Below, in pieces: positions 21,945 through 33,083 of a DNA stretch of 64,000 bases (the first letter of the stretch is position 1; every line of letters begins with the position of its first letter). The DNA is from Larix kaempferi (taxonomy: Eukaryota; Streptophyta; Pinopsida; Pinales; Pinaceae). Where the stretch lies: the NCBI GenBank assembly GCA_027924585.1, contig BSBM01000036.1, positions 2,728,001-2,792,000 of the forward strand, read 5' to 3'. The position numbers and the translations under genes were made by a program. The notes beneath the pieces are model-generated. The model had not been told where the DNA came from and ran no database searches. It saw nothing but the letters and a program-made list of their open reading frames with translations.

Positions 21945-22135
21945 TAGTAAAGGAATTGCATCTGGATATGGTTCATCTCTTCCCTTTAGTGGAGAATCTG
22001 GTGTACATTACGATATGTCGTATTTGGGAGCATCTGCAGTACCTTATGATTATGGTTCACATGTCACTGCAAGTGATCCATATGGGCCTTTACACATGAT
22101 GTCATCCTATCCACATGGAGTAGTTATTGGTGCAG
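21945..22135 (+). other. Exon-like fragment, Gly/Ser/Tyr-rich
   Basis: A frame with low-complexity but gene-like content: GYGSSLPFSGESG, YDYGSHVTASDPYGP, MMSSYPHGVV. It is bounded by AG at 21943-21944 and by CAG/GTACTA at 22135-22136, which look like acceptor and donor sites. It resembles the disordered tail of a plant RNA-binding type protein, but I cannot name it. No neighbouring exon is visible. It may be a captured or relic exon next to element C. Confidence 0.35.
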
Positions 22136-22978
22136 GTACTAGGTGCTTGATTGAGACATTTGTGAATATGTGGTAGCCTTTTTTTCCAACAAGCTTGTGG
22201 TTCATCAATGGAATCTGTGATACCTTGTTTGAATTGCATTGCCACATAATAGTCTCATTCGGTCTTATAAGAGGTCTTAATTAATTCTTCGAGGATGATA
22301 TCCCCGTGGAATTTGATGAGAATATTATATTCTCACATGCTTTATGCTTGGTGAGATAATGCTTGTTTTCATTGCAACAACTATTGGTTTGAGATATTTA
22401 CCAATTTGATATATAGCATCATCAAACAAAAGCTTCCTTCCATCATTTAGAGAAAATTTGGAAGCTGTCCATATGGGAAACTTTGGAAAGCAGACAGTTT
22501 TCTATTTATAGGAGAAGGTATAGTATGGACATCACAACAAAACATCAAGAAAGGGTTGAGAGGTAAACCCTTCATTTTTGGAGATCAATTCAACATTAGA
22601 TTCCACATAAGTGTGTAAATTCCAATTAGTGTTCTTTTGTTAGTTTACCTATATGTTGTATGTTGATACTTGCAGTAGTTGTTTGTAAGGGTCAAATAAA
22701 GAAATTTTATTTTATTTGTATCAGGTGCATTTTCGGTAGAACCTGACACCCTTCATTTATTGAGCGTGTAGTGTCTAGTTTTGACACTCAAATATACTTA
22801 TGATATATATTTCCATAGCCATGTGTTTTTGTGATCTGTTTCCTTTACTGATATGCACATTTACAGGGTATAGCAATCACAAAGACATATCGAATAATAC
22901 AATTTCAAGTTTGGACACGTCTTGTAGAATAAATTCTTCCTGCTTCTCACCTTTAACATGATAAGGGGGGATATCATT
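22136..22978. other. No supportable gene
   Basis: No long frame or known motif. It ends with ATAAGGGGGGATATC, a polypurine-like run, right before the next inverted-repeat element. Confidence 0.4.
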
Positions 22979-24018
22979 GGGTGAAAACGCGAATTTGGGA
23001 AACACTTTTATGACAACGGAGTGAAAAAAAACTAGTGCGCACGGATGATCACGCGAAAAAAGTCAACCTCAAACTGTAGGCTGAGAGTTTGAACCAATCA
23101 CCGCGCTGTATTTTAAAAAAAACTCTCAGATGAGAGTTTGAACTAAATTCTCGGTCGAGAGTTTGGAAGATTTTTTTCGGCCGAGAGTTCATGGTCAACA
23201 AAACCTGCGAAAATATCTGGCATCTTTCTAGAACCTGCAACTTCAGCAAGCCCAAACCCCTACAAATTTTAAATATTATTGTCGGACTTGGTAGCAATGG
23301 ATTCATCTCTAAATCTAGTGTCCAATGATATAATAATTGTTTTATTTTCGATTTGAATTTCTATTTATTAATAATTTTTTTCTAAACCTTATCCCTTAAG
23401 AAGTTTATTACTCTGAAAATCACCCGAAATGAAAATTCAATATCGTAACAAAGACAACACAAAAAAAAATTGAAATCTTCACAGAGATCTTCCTTGCCCC
23501 ATACTCTTCAAAAGTGTACTTTTAGTTTTTTCACTAAGAGTCACACTAAAAATAAAATTGAAGCTTAACAACATGTGTTGATAAGGCACCATTTTCTGAA
23601 CATATGCGTTTTTGATAAATAATAAAAAATAGTTCTCAAGTCCAAAAAACCTCAAAATATAGTCCATGCACAAGCGCATTGTGTGTAGATTATGATCATA
23701 CATTTTTTTACCTAAAATAAATAACCATCTCTCAAAAAACTAGTGCTCACGTTGGTAGCTCATTATCCATACCTAAAATTTTCAAGTATATACCGTTGGT
23801 GAGCACCAAATTTGTCCCACGATATGTCCATAAAAAAAATTAAAAAAAATACGAGTAGAAATCTAATTCAAATCTCTAAAACATTTTTGTTTACTTCAAG
23901 TTGAAATTCTTAAGGGAGATATGGGTTTGAAGAGGTCGAAGTTGAAAAACATAAAATTTAGCAGTTGTTTTTGTAAAAAACAAGCCAAAAGTGTTACCCA
24001 ACTTCGCTTTTTCATCCC
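22979..24018. mobile_element. 1.04-kb element with imperfect terminal inverted repeats of about 32 bp
   Basis: The left end, GGGTGAAAACGCGAATTTGG with AACACTTTT, is mirrored by the right end, which reads GGGATGAAAAAGCGAAGTTG with AACACTTTT on the opposite strand. ATT flanks both sides and may be a 3-bp duplication. Near 23085-23190 the motif GAGAGTTT recurs four times at irregular spacing. No transposase frame is present. It fits a MITE-like or deleted DNA transposon. Confidence 0.6.
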
Positions 24019-24771
24019 ATTGACAGTTAGGCTTCAAGTTTAAAGGCCTTATCAATATCACAACAAGAATTCATGGCCTTCTTCAAGTGAGCTGGAACAA
24101 GCAAGCTTGAGCCACAACCAGATTCGACGGCCAAATTCAAAGCTGTATCCAGAAGACACAAAGGGAACCATTAGATCATGGTATTTCGTATCTAGTTTTT
24201 GAAACTCATAACCACCATGAGATCTTCCACTCCTCACTTTGTTCCTGACAGGTGAGAATGATTAACCGTCAGAAACAAGAGAGTGAGAACAAGCGAGCCG
24301 GAACAAGAAATCCTGAACTAGAGTCAAAGCCATGTTCCACTAATCTCCATGATAGTTTGTGGTCATCCTAAAACCACCCATTTAGTAGAACACTTCAACC
24401 TATTCTAGATATCATATGGTGGTCCCCAAACCACCATTTTCCATAGGATCTGTTGAGCCTTCGTGACAATTTCTAGAGAGAAACTTTGAGCAAGAACTAG
24501 AGTTTTCACCATGTTCGAGAGTTTTTGGTCAACCATAAACCATCCACTTAGAAGAATACATCAAATTTTGCTATCCATTTTGGTTTGTGGTCATCCAAAA
24601 CCACCAATTCAGAGAGGACTTATATTTAGTAGATGTCAACTTTAACTAGCTTTCTTAGCCAATTCGGATTTTCAAGTTGGATATGTTCAGCCTTTGGAAG
24701 CTATCCACTTCCAGTTATTCATCTCTCTTTTATTGGACTAACATTCACCCCTTTAGACTAAGGGGGATATT
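24019..24771. other. No supportable gene; ends in a polypurine tract
   Basis: No coding motif recognised. AACCACCA-type phrases recur three times between 24360 and 24605. The end, GACTAAGGGGGATAT, resembles the polypurine tract of plant copia elements. Confidence 0.35.
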
Positions 24772-24968
24772 GCTGGAACCTAATCCATCAGGTTAGGTGG
24801 AGATGAGGAGTCATCTCAAAAGTCCAAGAGACATCTTGAGAATATGAACCCAAGATTCATTCTCATTGTATAAATTGTACATTTGATTAATGAGAATTAT
24901 GTGCTTTTCATGCCTATCATTTGTCTTTGGTTAATTCTTGGATTCTTTTCTATGTTCGGATCCCAACA
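24772..24968 (+). repeat. Probable copia-type LTR (197 bp)
   Basis: It runs from TGCTGG to CCCAACA, directly after AAGGGGGATAT, as in many plant copia 3' LTRs. A TATAAAT box and short AT-rich region lie inside. No partner LTR or duplication was found. Confidence 0.5.
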
Positions 24969-25095
24969 GGGTCGAACCCTAACCTCATATGTAACGACTA
25001 TAAGTCTACATCAATATCAATATATTGTATCCATAGTCTTACGCTTAAAAGACAAATAAAATATTTTAAAAAAAATTATAGGAAAATCCCACGAC

Positions 25096-25699
25096 TGTGA
25101 AATTCTATGTCATGACAAATCTAAAGAGCTGAGGATACCTCACAAAGAAAGAATGAGCATCAAATTTGAAGAAGAGTGAAAACTGCAGTAAAAAAGAGCA
25201 GAAGAATAATAATGCAGTAGAACTCATATAGAAGCAGAATAATATCACATGTTCCAATAATCAGTATAATAAACAATGATGTTACAATGGATTATCACCA
25301 CTGGAGTTCTCTGAAAGACTCAAAGTCAACTGAACTGAACCTAAAATCAGCTAACTGAAGTCACAATTAGTTAACTGACTAAGGAGGGTGAAATAGTGAG
25401 TCTGTCATGCATGCCAGTAAAAAAAGGGCACATGAGGCCACAATCAGTGGCTTCCGAAGCTCTAACCCCCCACAATATCTAGATGACTCAGCTGGACTGC
25501 ACCGGAACACTCAGTAGGTTCCTATAAAATAGGGAACTGGCATAAGTGGTCCTAAAATGATTCATGTAGGGTTCAAAAGGTGCTAGATGGATACTGGATG
25601 ACATATGCACACCACTAAGGGGGAAATGACATCATCAACAACTAGGAAAAATAAATAATGCTATGTAGGACAAGGATGGAATATTGAAATATCCTAACA
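25096..25699 (-). repeat. 3' LTR of a minus-strand copia element (left edge inferred)
   Basis: Read on the minus strand, a G-rich polypurine tract (25700-25709) is followed by TGTTAGGATATTTC, the same LTR start as the copia element at 55669. The far edge is placed at the TG at 25096 and is uncertain. Confidence 0.5.
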
Positions 25700-25884
25700 C
25701 CCCCCCTTAATCCATAATTTTGCATCCTGGGCCCCGGTTACTAAGACCAAAGGTCACCCATACAATCAAATAAATGATAAAAAATAAAGAACTGTCCATG
25801 AACCAAGGAAATGGGGGAAAACCTCATGGGAAAAATACCCCCCCTCAAAAAGAACAACAGTAGGGAACTCAAAGAACCTTCATG

Positions 25885-27661
25885 CTAAGCAGAGAAGGAT
25901 AACAATCTCCTCAGTGAATGTATTTGCAAAACGATTGGCAAGATGCTCCTCTGTAGGATAGCAATGTAGGTTTTAGATTCGGATTTGCTCCTCTGATGTG
26001 CCTCCCACTGTGTAGAAGTTTTATTTGCCAAAACAAGTTTTTTAGGATCCCTTCTTGCTACTAGAGTGAATGGATCATTGTGGTCCAAATCATGAACCTC
26101 TGAGTAAATTTTCTTAGACAACCGATATTGTTTCCTGGTTTTAGATCCCCCATGGCAAGTCTCTCCAAGATATTGTGGATCAAACCCCACCATCATGCAG
26201 CACCTCTCTGAGAGAAGTGGATCTGCATGACATAGTGCAAGTTTTGCATGATACTGAGATTTGGTGGTTCTATGGTCAGATGGATCCCCAACTGTGTTCC
26301 TAGCAGCTACAAGGACTTTGTGAGCCCATATTGGCCTTGGCCATGGATTGGGAGCATGTGTTGGATCTGGATCTGAATCTGAATCTCCTTGAAATTTATT
26401 CTCAATATCAAGATCTTGATCCTCATATTCATTAGAATAGGTATCACTCTAATCTTCATCAGATTCTGATGGGGTAGGGAGAGAGTATGGAAACATGTGA
26501 GAATTCATATGCCTTGGAGGCATGGTTTGCAAACCCTTTCACTATAATCTTCCCAGTGGAGATATCTGCAATATCAACTGTGTCAGGACCAAAGACCACT
26601 TTCTTCGGTGAACCTATGTGAGTCATCTGATATACATACAACAAATTTGCCAGAAAATAAGGCACAAATAGAAAATTATTGAACTTTCCATGCTCCATAT
26701 GTATTGTACCCTTCCCTTCAGCATAGATCTAAGATTTCTCTCCCATGTGAATAATCAAACCATCTTTGAGATCTAGAGAATAAAATGATTCTCTGGAGGA
26801 AACCATGTGGTTGGAGGCTCCTGGATCTATGAGGAGGGATTGTGATTTTGAAAATCCAGCCTTCAATGCATGGAAACTCTCATGACCACCAGACTCACTT
26901 CCAGAGTCAGTCTCTATTGCACCTTTTGGGAGGAAAATGTTGTGCTATTCAAGAAGCTTGGTCAACTCATCTATCTTCTTCTGCATGCAATATCTCTCTA
27001 GGTGGTTTCCTTTCTTGCAATAGGAACACTTGGATTTCTCAAATCCCTTCTGTTTTTCCTTCTTAGAGATGGAGGCTCATTTTGATGGACTTGACTTAGA
27101 ATTCATCTTGGGTTCAGATGGCCTCTTATCCTTGCCTTTACGCTTCCCTTTTCCATTTGCACTTTTTGCTTCTCCATCCATAAGAGCTTGATCTTTGGAG
27201 GCCTTCAAGGCACCCATATGGATCAACTTATCTTGTTCTTGGATGAGGGATTCAGTGAAAAAATCGAAGGAGGGCATCTTCCAACCAGGGATTGACATTC
27301 GCCTAGAATGGAAGGTAGAGACAAACATGGAGAACTCAGGACCTAGCTTGCTCAGAATGGATAGCACCAACTGCTCATCCTTCTTCTCAATGCCACATTG
27401 CTTGCATTACATAACTAGACATTTGAATTTTGAAAATAACTATTGAATGGTATCGAAACTAATCATTTGTAGAGCAATCAACTCATTTTCCAGAATATGG
27501 CCTCTTAGCTCATATTGTTTTCTGAAGAGGGTCTCTAACTTCAACCATAACTCTCTTGGAGTCTACAATCCTTCAATGTGGAAGAGTATATCTCTGGAAA
27601 TATGAATACACATGAAACCAAATGCTTCATCCAATCTATTTAGATACTTGGTTTTCTCCAT
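25885..27661 (-). pseudogene. Ty1/copia gag-protease remnant with integrase deleted
   Basis: On the minus strand from 27661 the frame gives a copia gag (UBN2 type) piece: EKTKYLNRLDEAFGF, ELRGHILENELIALQM, LSILSKLGPEFSMFVSTFHS. It has several stops. A CCHC knuckle (CSYCKKGNHLERYC) follows near 26985-27040, then a protease active site LLIDPGASNHM near 26830. The pre-integrase end ANHASKAYEFSH is near 26510. Next comes sequence that normally lies between integrase and reverse transcriptase (PRPIWAHK, MMVGFDPQ). The integrase core is therefore missing, and reverse transcriptase and RNase H are absent before the LTR. No 5' LTR was identified on the right side. Confidence 0.75.
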
Positions 27662-27846
27662 AGTTGAATGTGGTTCGGTATCCTTCCCCATTGTCACCCT
27701 CACACATCAAGATGTCGACATTCCGACAAGCCTCTTCTTTTTTAAACATCGGTTGACCTTTAGCTGATATCCCACAACAATACGGTCTCGTCGTATATCT
27801 GACATGACATTGTTGAATATCCGACCACAAATATATTAATTTACAT

Positions 27847-28152
27847 GTCGGATATCCAACCACAGTTTCTTTCTTGAACGTCCAATATCCGAACACATGG
27901 AAGTCAGATATCCGACCACATTTTCTTTAAGGAACGTCCAATATCCAACCACAAGGCAGTCGTATATCCAACCCAAATTATTTTACAGATAGTCGGATAT
28001 CCGACGCATATACCCACAAAAAAAGAAACAATCTGTCGACAGTTTCTGTCGGTGGTATGGCATGGTCGTCGGAATATCCGACGCATATACCCACAAAAAA
28101 AGAAAACCTCTGAAGACATTTTCCATCAGTGGTATGGCATGGTCATCGGAAT
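27847..28152. repeat. Tandem array with a palindromic GTCGGATATCCGAC core
   Basis: Two 56-bp units start at 27847 and 27903, a partial at 27959, then two units of about 79 bp from 27992 and about 28070. Each starts with a form of GTCGGATATCC. The copy at 27992-28005 is a perfect 14-bp palindrome. The longer units share CCGACGCATATACCCACAAA and GGTATGGCATGGTC. Looser copies lie upstream to about 27790. It may be the leader or LTR of the adjacent copia remnant. Confidence 0.7.
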
Positions 28153-28332
28153 CATTGGAATGGTCGTTGGAGATCCAACCAATATGGGGAATGTTTTAAA
28201 AAAAATACTAGTCCTATGTATATTTTGCTACACAGGAAACTGTTTAGGTGTCACAATTTGAAAAAAATCTAGCTCCTCCAACTATGGAGTGATATCCTCA
28301 GGATAGAAAGGTTAAGAACTTGGAGTAGAAGG

Positions 28333-31300
28333 TGTCACATACCCCAATTTTGTAAAAATTATGTAATTGTTTTATTATATTCCTGAGACATTATGTTAAA
28401 TTTAATGCTAAGTAGGAATTGATGACTCAGCAGAGTCACTGGAAATGGAATGTAATTTAGAATATTTTATTATTAATAAATAAATTATGGAGACAACAGC
28501 ATGGGAGAGCTGTTAAAAAGAGGTTACTGGTCAAACTGGTGGATGGAACTAGGTGGAAAGGCAAATGACAAGTGGCAGCATCCTCAAACACTTCCTAAGT
28601 TACAGGTGGCAACTTCCCTATATTTGGGGTCATGATTCCCCAAGAAAGTGGAATCTGAGCAGGTGGCTCATTAATGACAGTTAACCCAACAAAGACCTAG
28701 GCAATCTTTTAAATAGTACTCAATGAACTGAGCTGGGGGTTCAATTGTTCTGGAGGGAGAATACATTCAGGTGAATGCTATTCAGGAGTCCCATTGAGGA
28801 AGAGGGAAATACAGTAAGGAAGTTGTTGAGAGGGATGCGGCAGTAACTTGGTTCCAGTTTAGTTGTTTTGGCTGAGTGAATTGTTTTGCTGCACCTAGTT
28901 CCAGCCAGGGAGACCAGATCAAGCTCGGGGGTCCTGAGAAGTGCTGTCTGGGCACTCTCCAGGAGTTGGTAGGGAGGAACAGCCTCCCATTGCTGTTGTT
29001 GTCCTCAGATTAAACAGGTTCTGCTATTTATTGATTTATGTTTATTAAGTATAAATGAATGTCTGTTATGATTATCATCTATTTGTCTGAATAGTATCAG
29101 TTTAGTAAAATATAATATCCCAGAATATCAGTAGTAAGATTTTAAATAATTACTGTGTTTTCAGCATCCCTTCATAGCATTATTTCAATACTGATAAGGT
29201 ATTTTCATGCATGCTATACAATAGTAATATCGCAAGCAATAGTTTATTATTGAAATTTTGCAAGCCTAGTTTAATTATATTAGTTAAATAGATAAGTAGG
29301 GTTTATGTATACAGTAAGTATTCTCGGGGAATACAACTTGTTTAAACAGATATAGAAAACAGTATTAAAAATGCAACCTGATATATTACAGTATCGATAG
29401 TATTATTAATATCGTTGCAGAATTTTGGTAGCCACAGTTATATTATGTATGTCAGGGTACAAACCCTAGTCAGAGTTTGACTAGTTTTAAATCTATTATT
29501 TACATCAAACACAACCCTAGCTAAAGATTACCCATTCTTTATCTATCAACAAAACGATTATGCAGAAAACCCTAACATAACTATATTTAGCTCATTATCG
29601 AGCTTAAATCTTAACGTAATATCCTTCTCTTGACTATCAAATATCGACAGAGTTACATTTATAAAACCTATTTATTTGTGTAAAAACCAAAAGAATAGTA
29701 GCAGAGTAACTTAGCTCATTTATCAAGTTTGACAGTAAGGTAATGTCATTTTTCCTTTACCCTCCGATAACAACATAGTCAAACTCGAGTGACAAAAAGA
29801 AAAAGAAAACTAACCCACATCACCACTATAAGTTTTTACCCTATCTCTCCAGTTTCTACAACAATAAATCACCAGCAGAGATTTATTGTAGTTATTAACT
29901 TTTTAACAGAAGAATAAAAAACAGAACGGTATCTAGCTCGAGTTCGAGCTTAAACCAAATAGCATTTTCTTCCTTAAACTTCCATTCTTATCCACAGAAT
30001 CATAATCGTAACAACAAAAACAACATTTAAACAAAACCACCACTATCATTTCGGATTGAACCCTATCAGTTCAGACACTACAAAGTAATTAAACATTAAG
30101 AACTAAGATAACGATTTCACCTACGGCCGCAACCCAATTATTATCAGAAGTATTCACTTAAACGTAGGAATTTTAAACACACGCCACACACCAGCTCCAG
30201 TACACCGAATGACTGTAAGAAGTCATTTTATAAAGCTTAAACTACACAAGAAAAACGCATACAATAAACAAGCCATTGGGTAGAAAAAACCTTTATATTA
30301 AGTTAAATTCAAACCCTAGGTAAAAACCTGGAGCAAACTTGCTGAGTACAGTGCAAAAATCATAAGGCCGTAACCTCATCATTTAGACAGGCTCACGGCC
30401 TTGTCTTCTCCTCTTTTATACATTAAACCTTCTGTAGCAAAACCCTATCTACTATAAGCAAAAACAATAATTTACAATCGGCCGAAGCCATAACAATTCC
30501 TTCACATTACAGGGTTAACCTATCTAAGGACTTGTGGTAACAATCCGTTACAAGACTAAACAAAACAGAGATAGCACACAGAGTGGTTCTTTCCCAAACC
30601 CAAACCCTTATCGCCTTAACAACCAGCAAGAAGGAAAGTGCCGTAGTATAAACCAGGCTTACTCGGAACGCCGTAGTAGGAGCTTGTAACATCTACGCAT
30701 CTGAGAGGAGCCAGAACCTGCAACCACAGAGTGGTATCAATCACAACTTAATTATGTTAAACCAAATCTTTTAACAAAAATAACAAAGGAGCAAAAAAAT
30801 GACTTACCAGCAAGCTAAAAGGATTTCGACCACCATGAAAAGCCTGATACTCCCGAGCAGAGCAAGTGTAATACACCACCCTCATTTTCGAATGAACAAA
30901 CGAGTTGACAGAAGCATGGGGTATCTTCCATTCAGGAAACTTTAACAGAACCAAATCAAGAAATTACAGTCAAGCCGTGACAGAGACAGTGTTGGAAATA
31001 AAGAAAGAACCCTAGGTTCTAACAACCATTCAGTTGCCTAAAACAACGTATAACGAACCCACTCCTTACAGATGACAAGTACAAAGGAGTGAAAGTGCAT
31101 AGGAGACTGTCACCCAGCACAGTAACAGGAAGGTTCGAGCAGGAGGATTCTCAGAGAGCCCAAGCCCGAAGGCGAGGAAAAATGCCAAGCTAGGGTTGAG
31201 TCAACACTTTATACCATCCACACTTGGTCCTGAAGGCACCACGTATCACTTTAATATTTTCCATGCTGTGGGTCGACGATCCAATGTTCCATGTTGAGTT

Positions 31301-32906
31301 TCAAATCGTTGATGTTTCAATTAAAATCATAGCGTGGGTACCTCAAACCCAAAGGTTAATCATGAGCATGGATATTCAAATATGGTCGAGACACCATAAT
31401 TTAAACCACCACATAATTTATGTTAAAACAATGCCATCGATGTTTGCCTAGTGAACATTTATGCATCGCCCTACAATCAAAATATATATATAAACCTTGT
31501 CAAAAAAATATTCAAGATTTCGATGAGGAATTCAATATTATTTCCAAATAGAAACCAAGGCACGGGAAACAGAAGTATGTCATAGTTATTCATAATGGTT
31601 GCATATTATAGCTTACCTATCATCTTTTAATAATCAGAACAATAGAAGAATGCCATTAAGTCTTGATTTGTAATGATCCACAACTTGGACTTACTAACCC
31701 ATGTAATATAAACACCATTTAATTGTTTTTGAAGTATTCTATACATAGAGAAAATTCATTTGCATTGGAAACGTTATAAAAACAAGGGTTTAATATAAGC
31801 TTTATATGGTTCACAAAACCTATCACGACCTTTACCAATCACCTTGATCTCATGGTGATAAGACGTAGATCTTTTCCTGAAGTCTATGAGATAGTGAAAT
31901 GATATTGGATTTAGTCGTTACAAATATGCTACCATAATGCTAACTACGATAGCGGTGCACAGATGAATTAGGGCTTGTCAGTCCTTCTGTAGGTGACTTT
32001 CAATGGTAGGATTCCAGTTACTTAATTCTTAAGTTGGAGTAGGGTCACTCTAGACCATTTCATTACTGTTACGATACAATAATAATCACTTATTTGTTTC
32101 AGACATTTGTAATGATAAGTAGACTCTTGTTATTTTAATGCTCGATGAGTTTACTCAGGTTAGCTTGTAATTCCAAATCCGTTGTCAATCATAGACATAA
32201 GAATATTTAGTCAATCCATACAAATCCTGAGATGTAAGAGGAGACTTGTAACTGATAGAATATCTTGCAAATGATAGGAACAAGCATATTATAACATTTA
32301 TAACTATAAACCTGAATTGATGCAATAACAATGGTGGGGTAAAAATTGCACTGATTATGATAATCCTGTCATACTCTAAAGCTCTAAGTAAGAAAATTCA
32401 TTGCAGATCAGTAATGGACTGATACTCCTTAGGACTATCTAATTCTTTTATTTTTCAAGGAAAATAGTTATCATAATCTCTATTAAATTCTAAATTTCTA
32501 TCAGTGAAGGTCATAGGCAGAGTGCTACCTTCAACACCTGATAACTAGGGTAGCATGCTTAGAATTCTTGCGGAATGAATTTGGTACAGCTAAATGATTT
32601 TTAATGCTTTAAAAATTATTGCAGCGATTCGAACATTATCTGGATATCTATAAGAGAAAGACATTTCGATGCATTAGCTCGGAAGCTAAGTAAGCCCAGT
32701 TATCATGACATTTCCCCCTTGTGATTGAGAAATAGAAAACTATCAGCAATGGTAAAGATACTCATAACAAAATCTAAGTACAATAACAACTCATTTAGAC
32801 ACGTTTATGATAATTTTAACTAATCAAGTAGATCAATGAATGCTTATATTAATATTACATGCTAATTTAAAAATTTTAAATTTTTCGGAAATTTTGGGTT
32901 TTGACA
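28333..32906 (+). repeat. 5' LTR of the outer element (4,574 bp)
   Basis: TGTCACATACC to TTTTGACA. It aligns to 37816-38032 plus 49942-53511 with a low level of substitutions. A 790-bp segment (about 29443-30232) is absent from the 3' LTR. The promoter-like box AAAGACCTAGGCA at 28691 is followed by TTTTAAATAG. GGGAGG/CCTCCC near 28973 can form a hairpin. Short frames are shared with the 3' LTR only because the LTR is duplicated. Confidence 0.92.
28691..28716 (+). promoter_or_regulatory. Putative core promoter of the outer LTR
   Basis: AAAGACCTAGGCA is followed about 4 bp later by TTTTAAATAG. The same box stands just upstream of TATA-like sequences in the solo LTR (17087), the inner LTRs (38401, 46731) and the other outer LTR (50083). 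Promoter role is inferred. Confidence 0.5.
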
Positions 32907-32908
32907 TG

Positions 32909-32920
32909 TGGTATCAAAGC
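32909..32920 (+). promoter_or_regulatory. Primer binding site of the outer element
   Basis: TGGTATCAAAGC, one mismatch from the initiator-Met site, two bases after the LTR. Confidence 0.85.
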
Positions 32921-33083
32921 ATGGTTCATACACTAGGCCTTGATGTGACTCAATTAAGTTTCCGCAAGACAATGACAATGAAAAGAAAAATTTATATATA
33001 TATATATATAATGTACTAACTTATATTTATGTTTCATAAACACAGAGCAAAAAATTTCCTTTTTCTGAATCTAACAGGCAGGT

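Noticed and set aside
24961-24985. GGGTCGAACCC as a tRNA T-arm or primer site
   Set aside because: No other tRNA arms surround it, and it lacks the TGG start expected of a primer binding site.
30507-31451. Frames that recur at 51109-52053
   Set aside because: Same reason, in the outer LTR pair.
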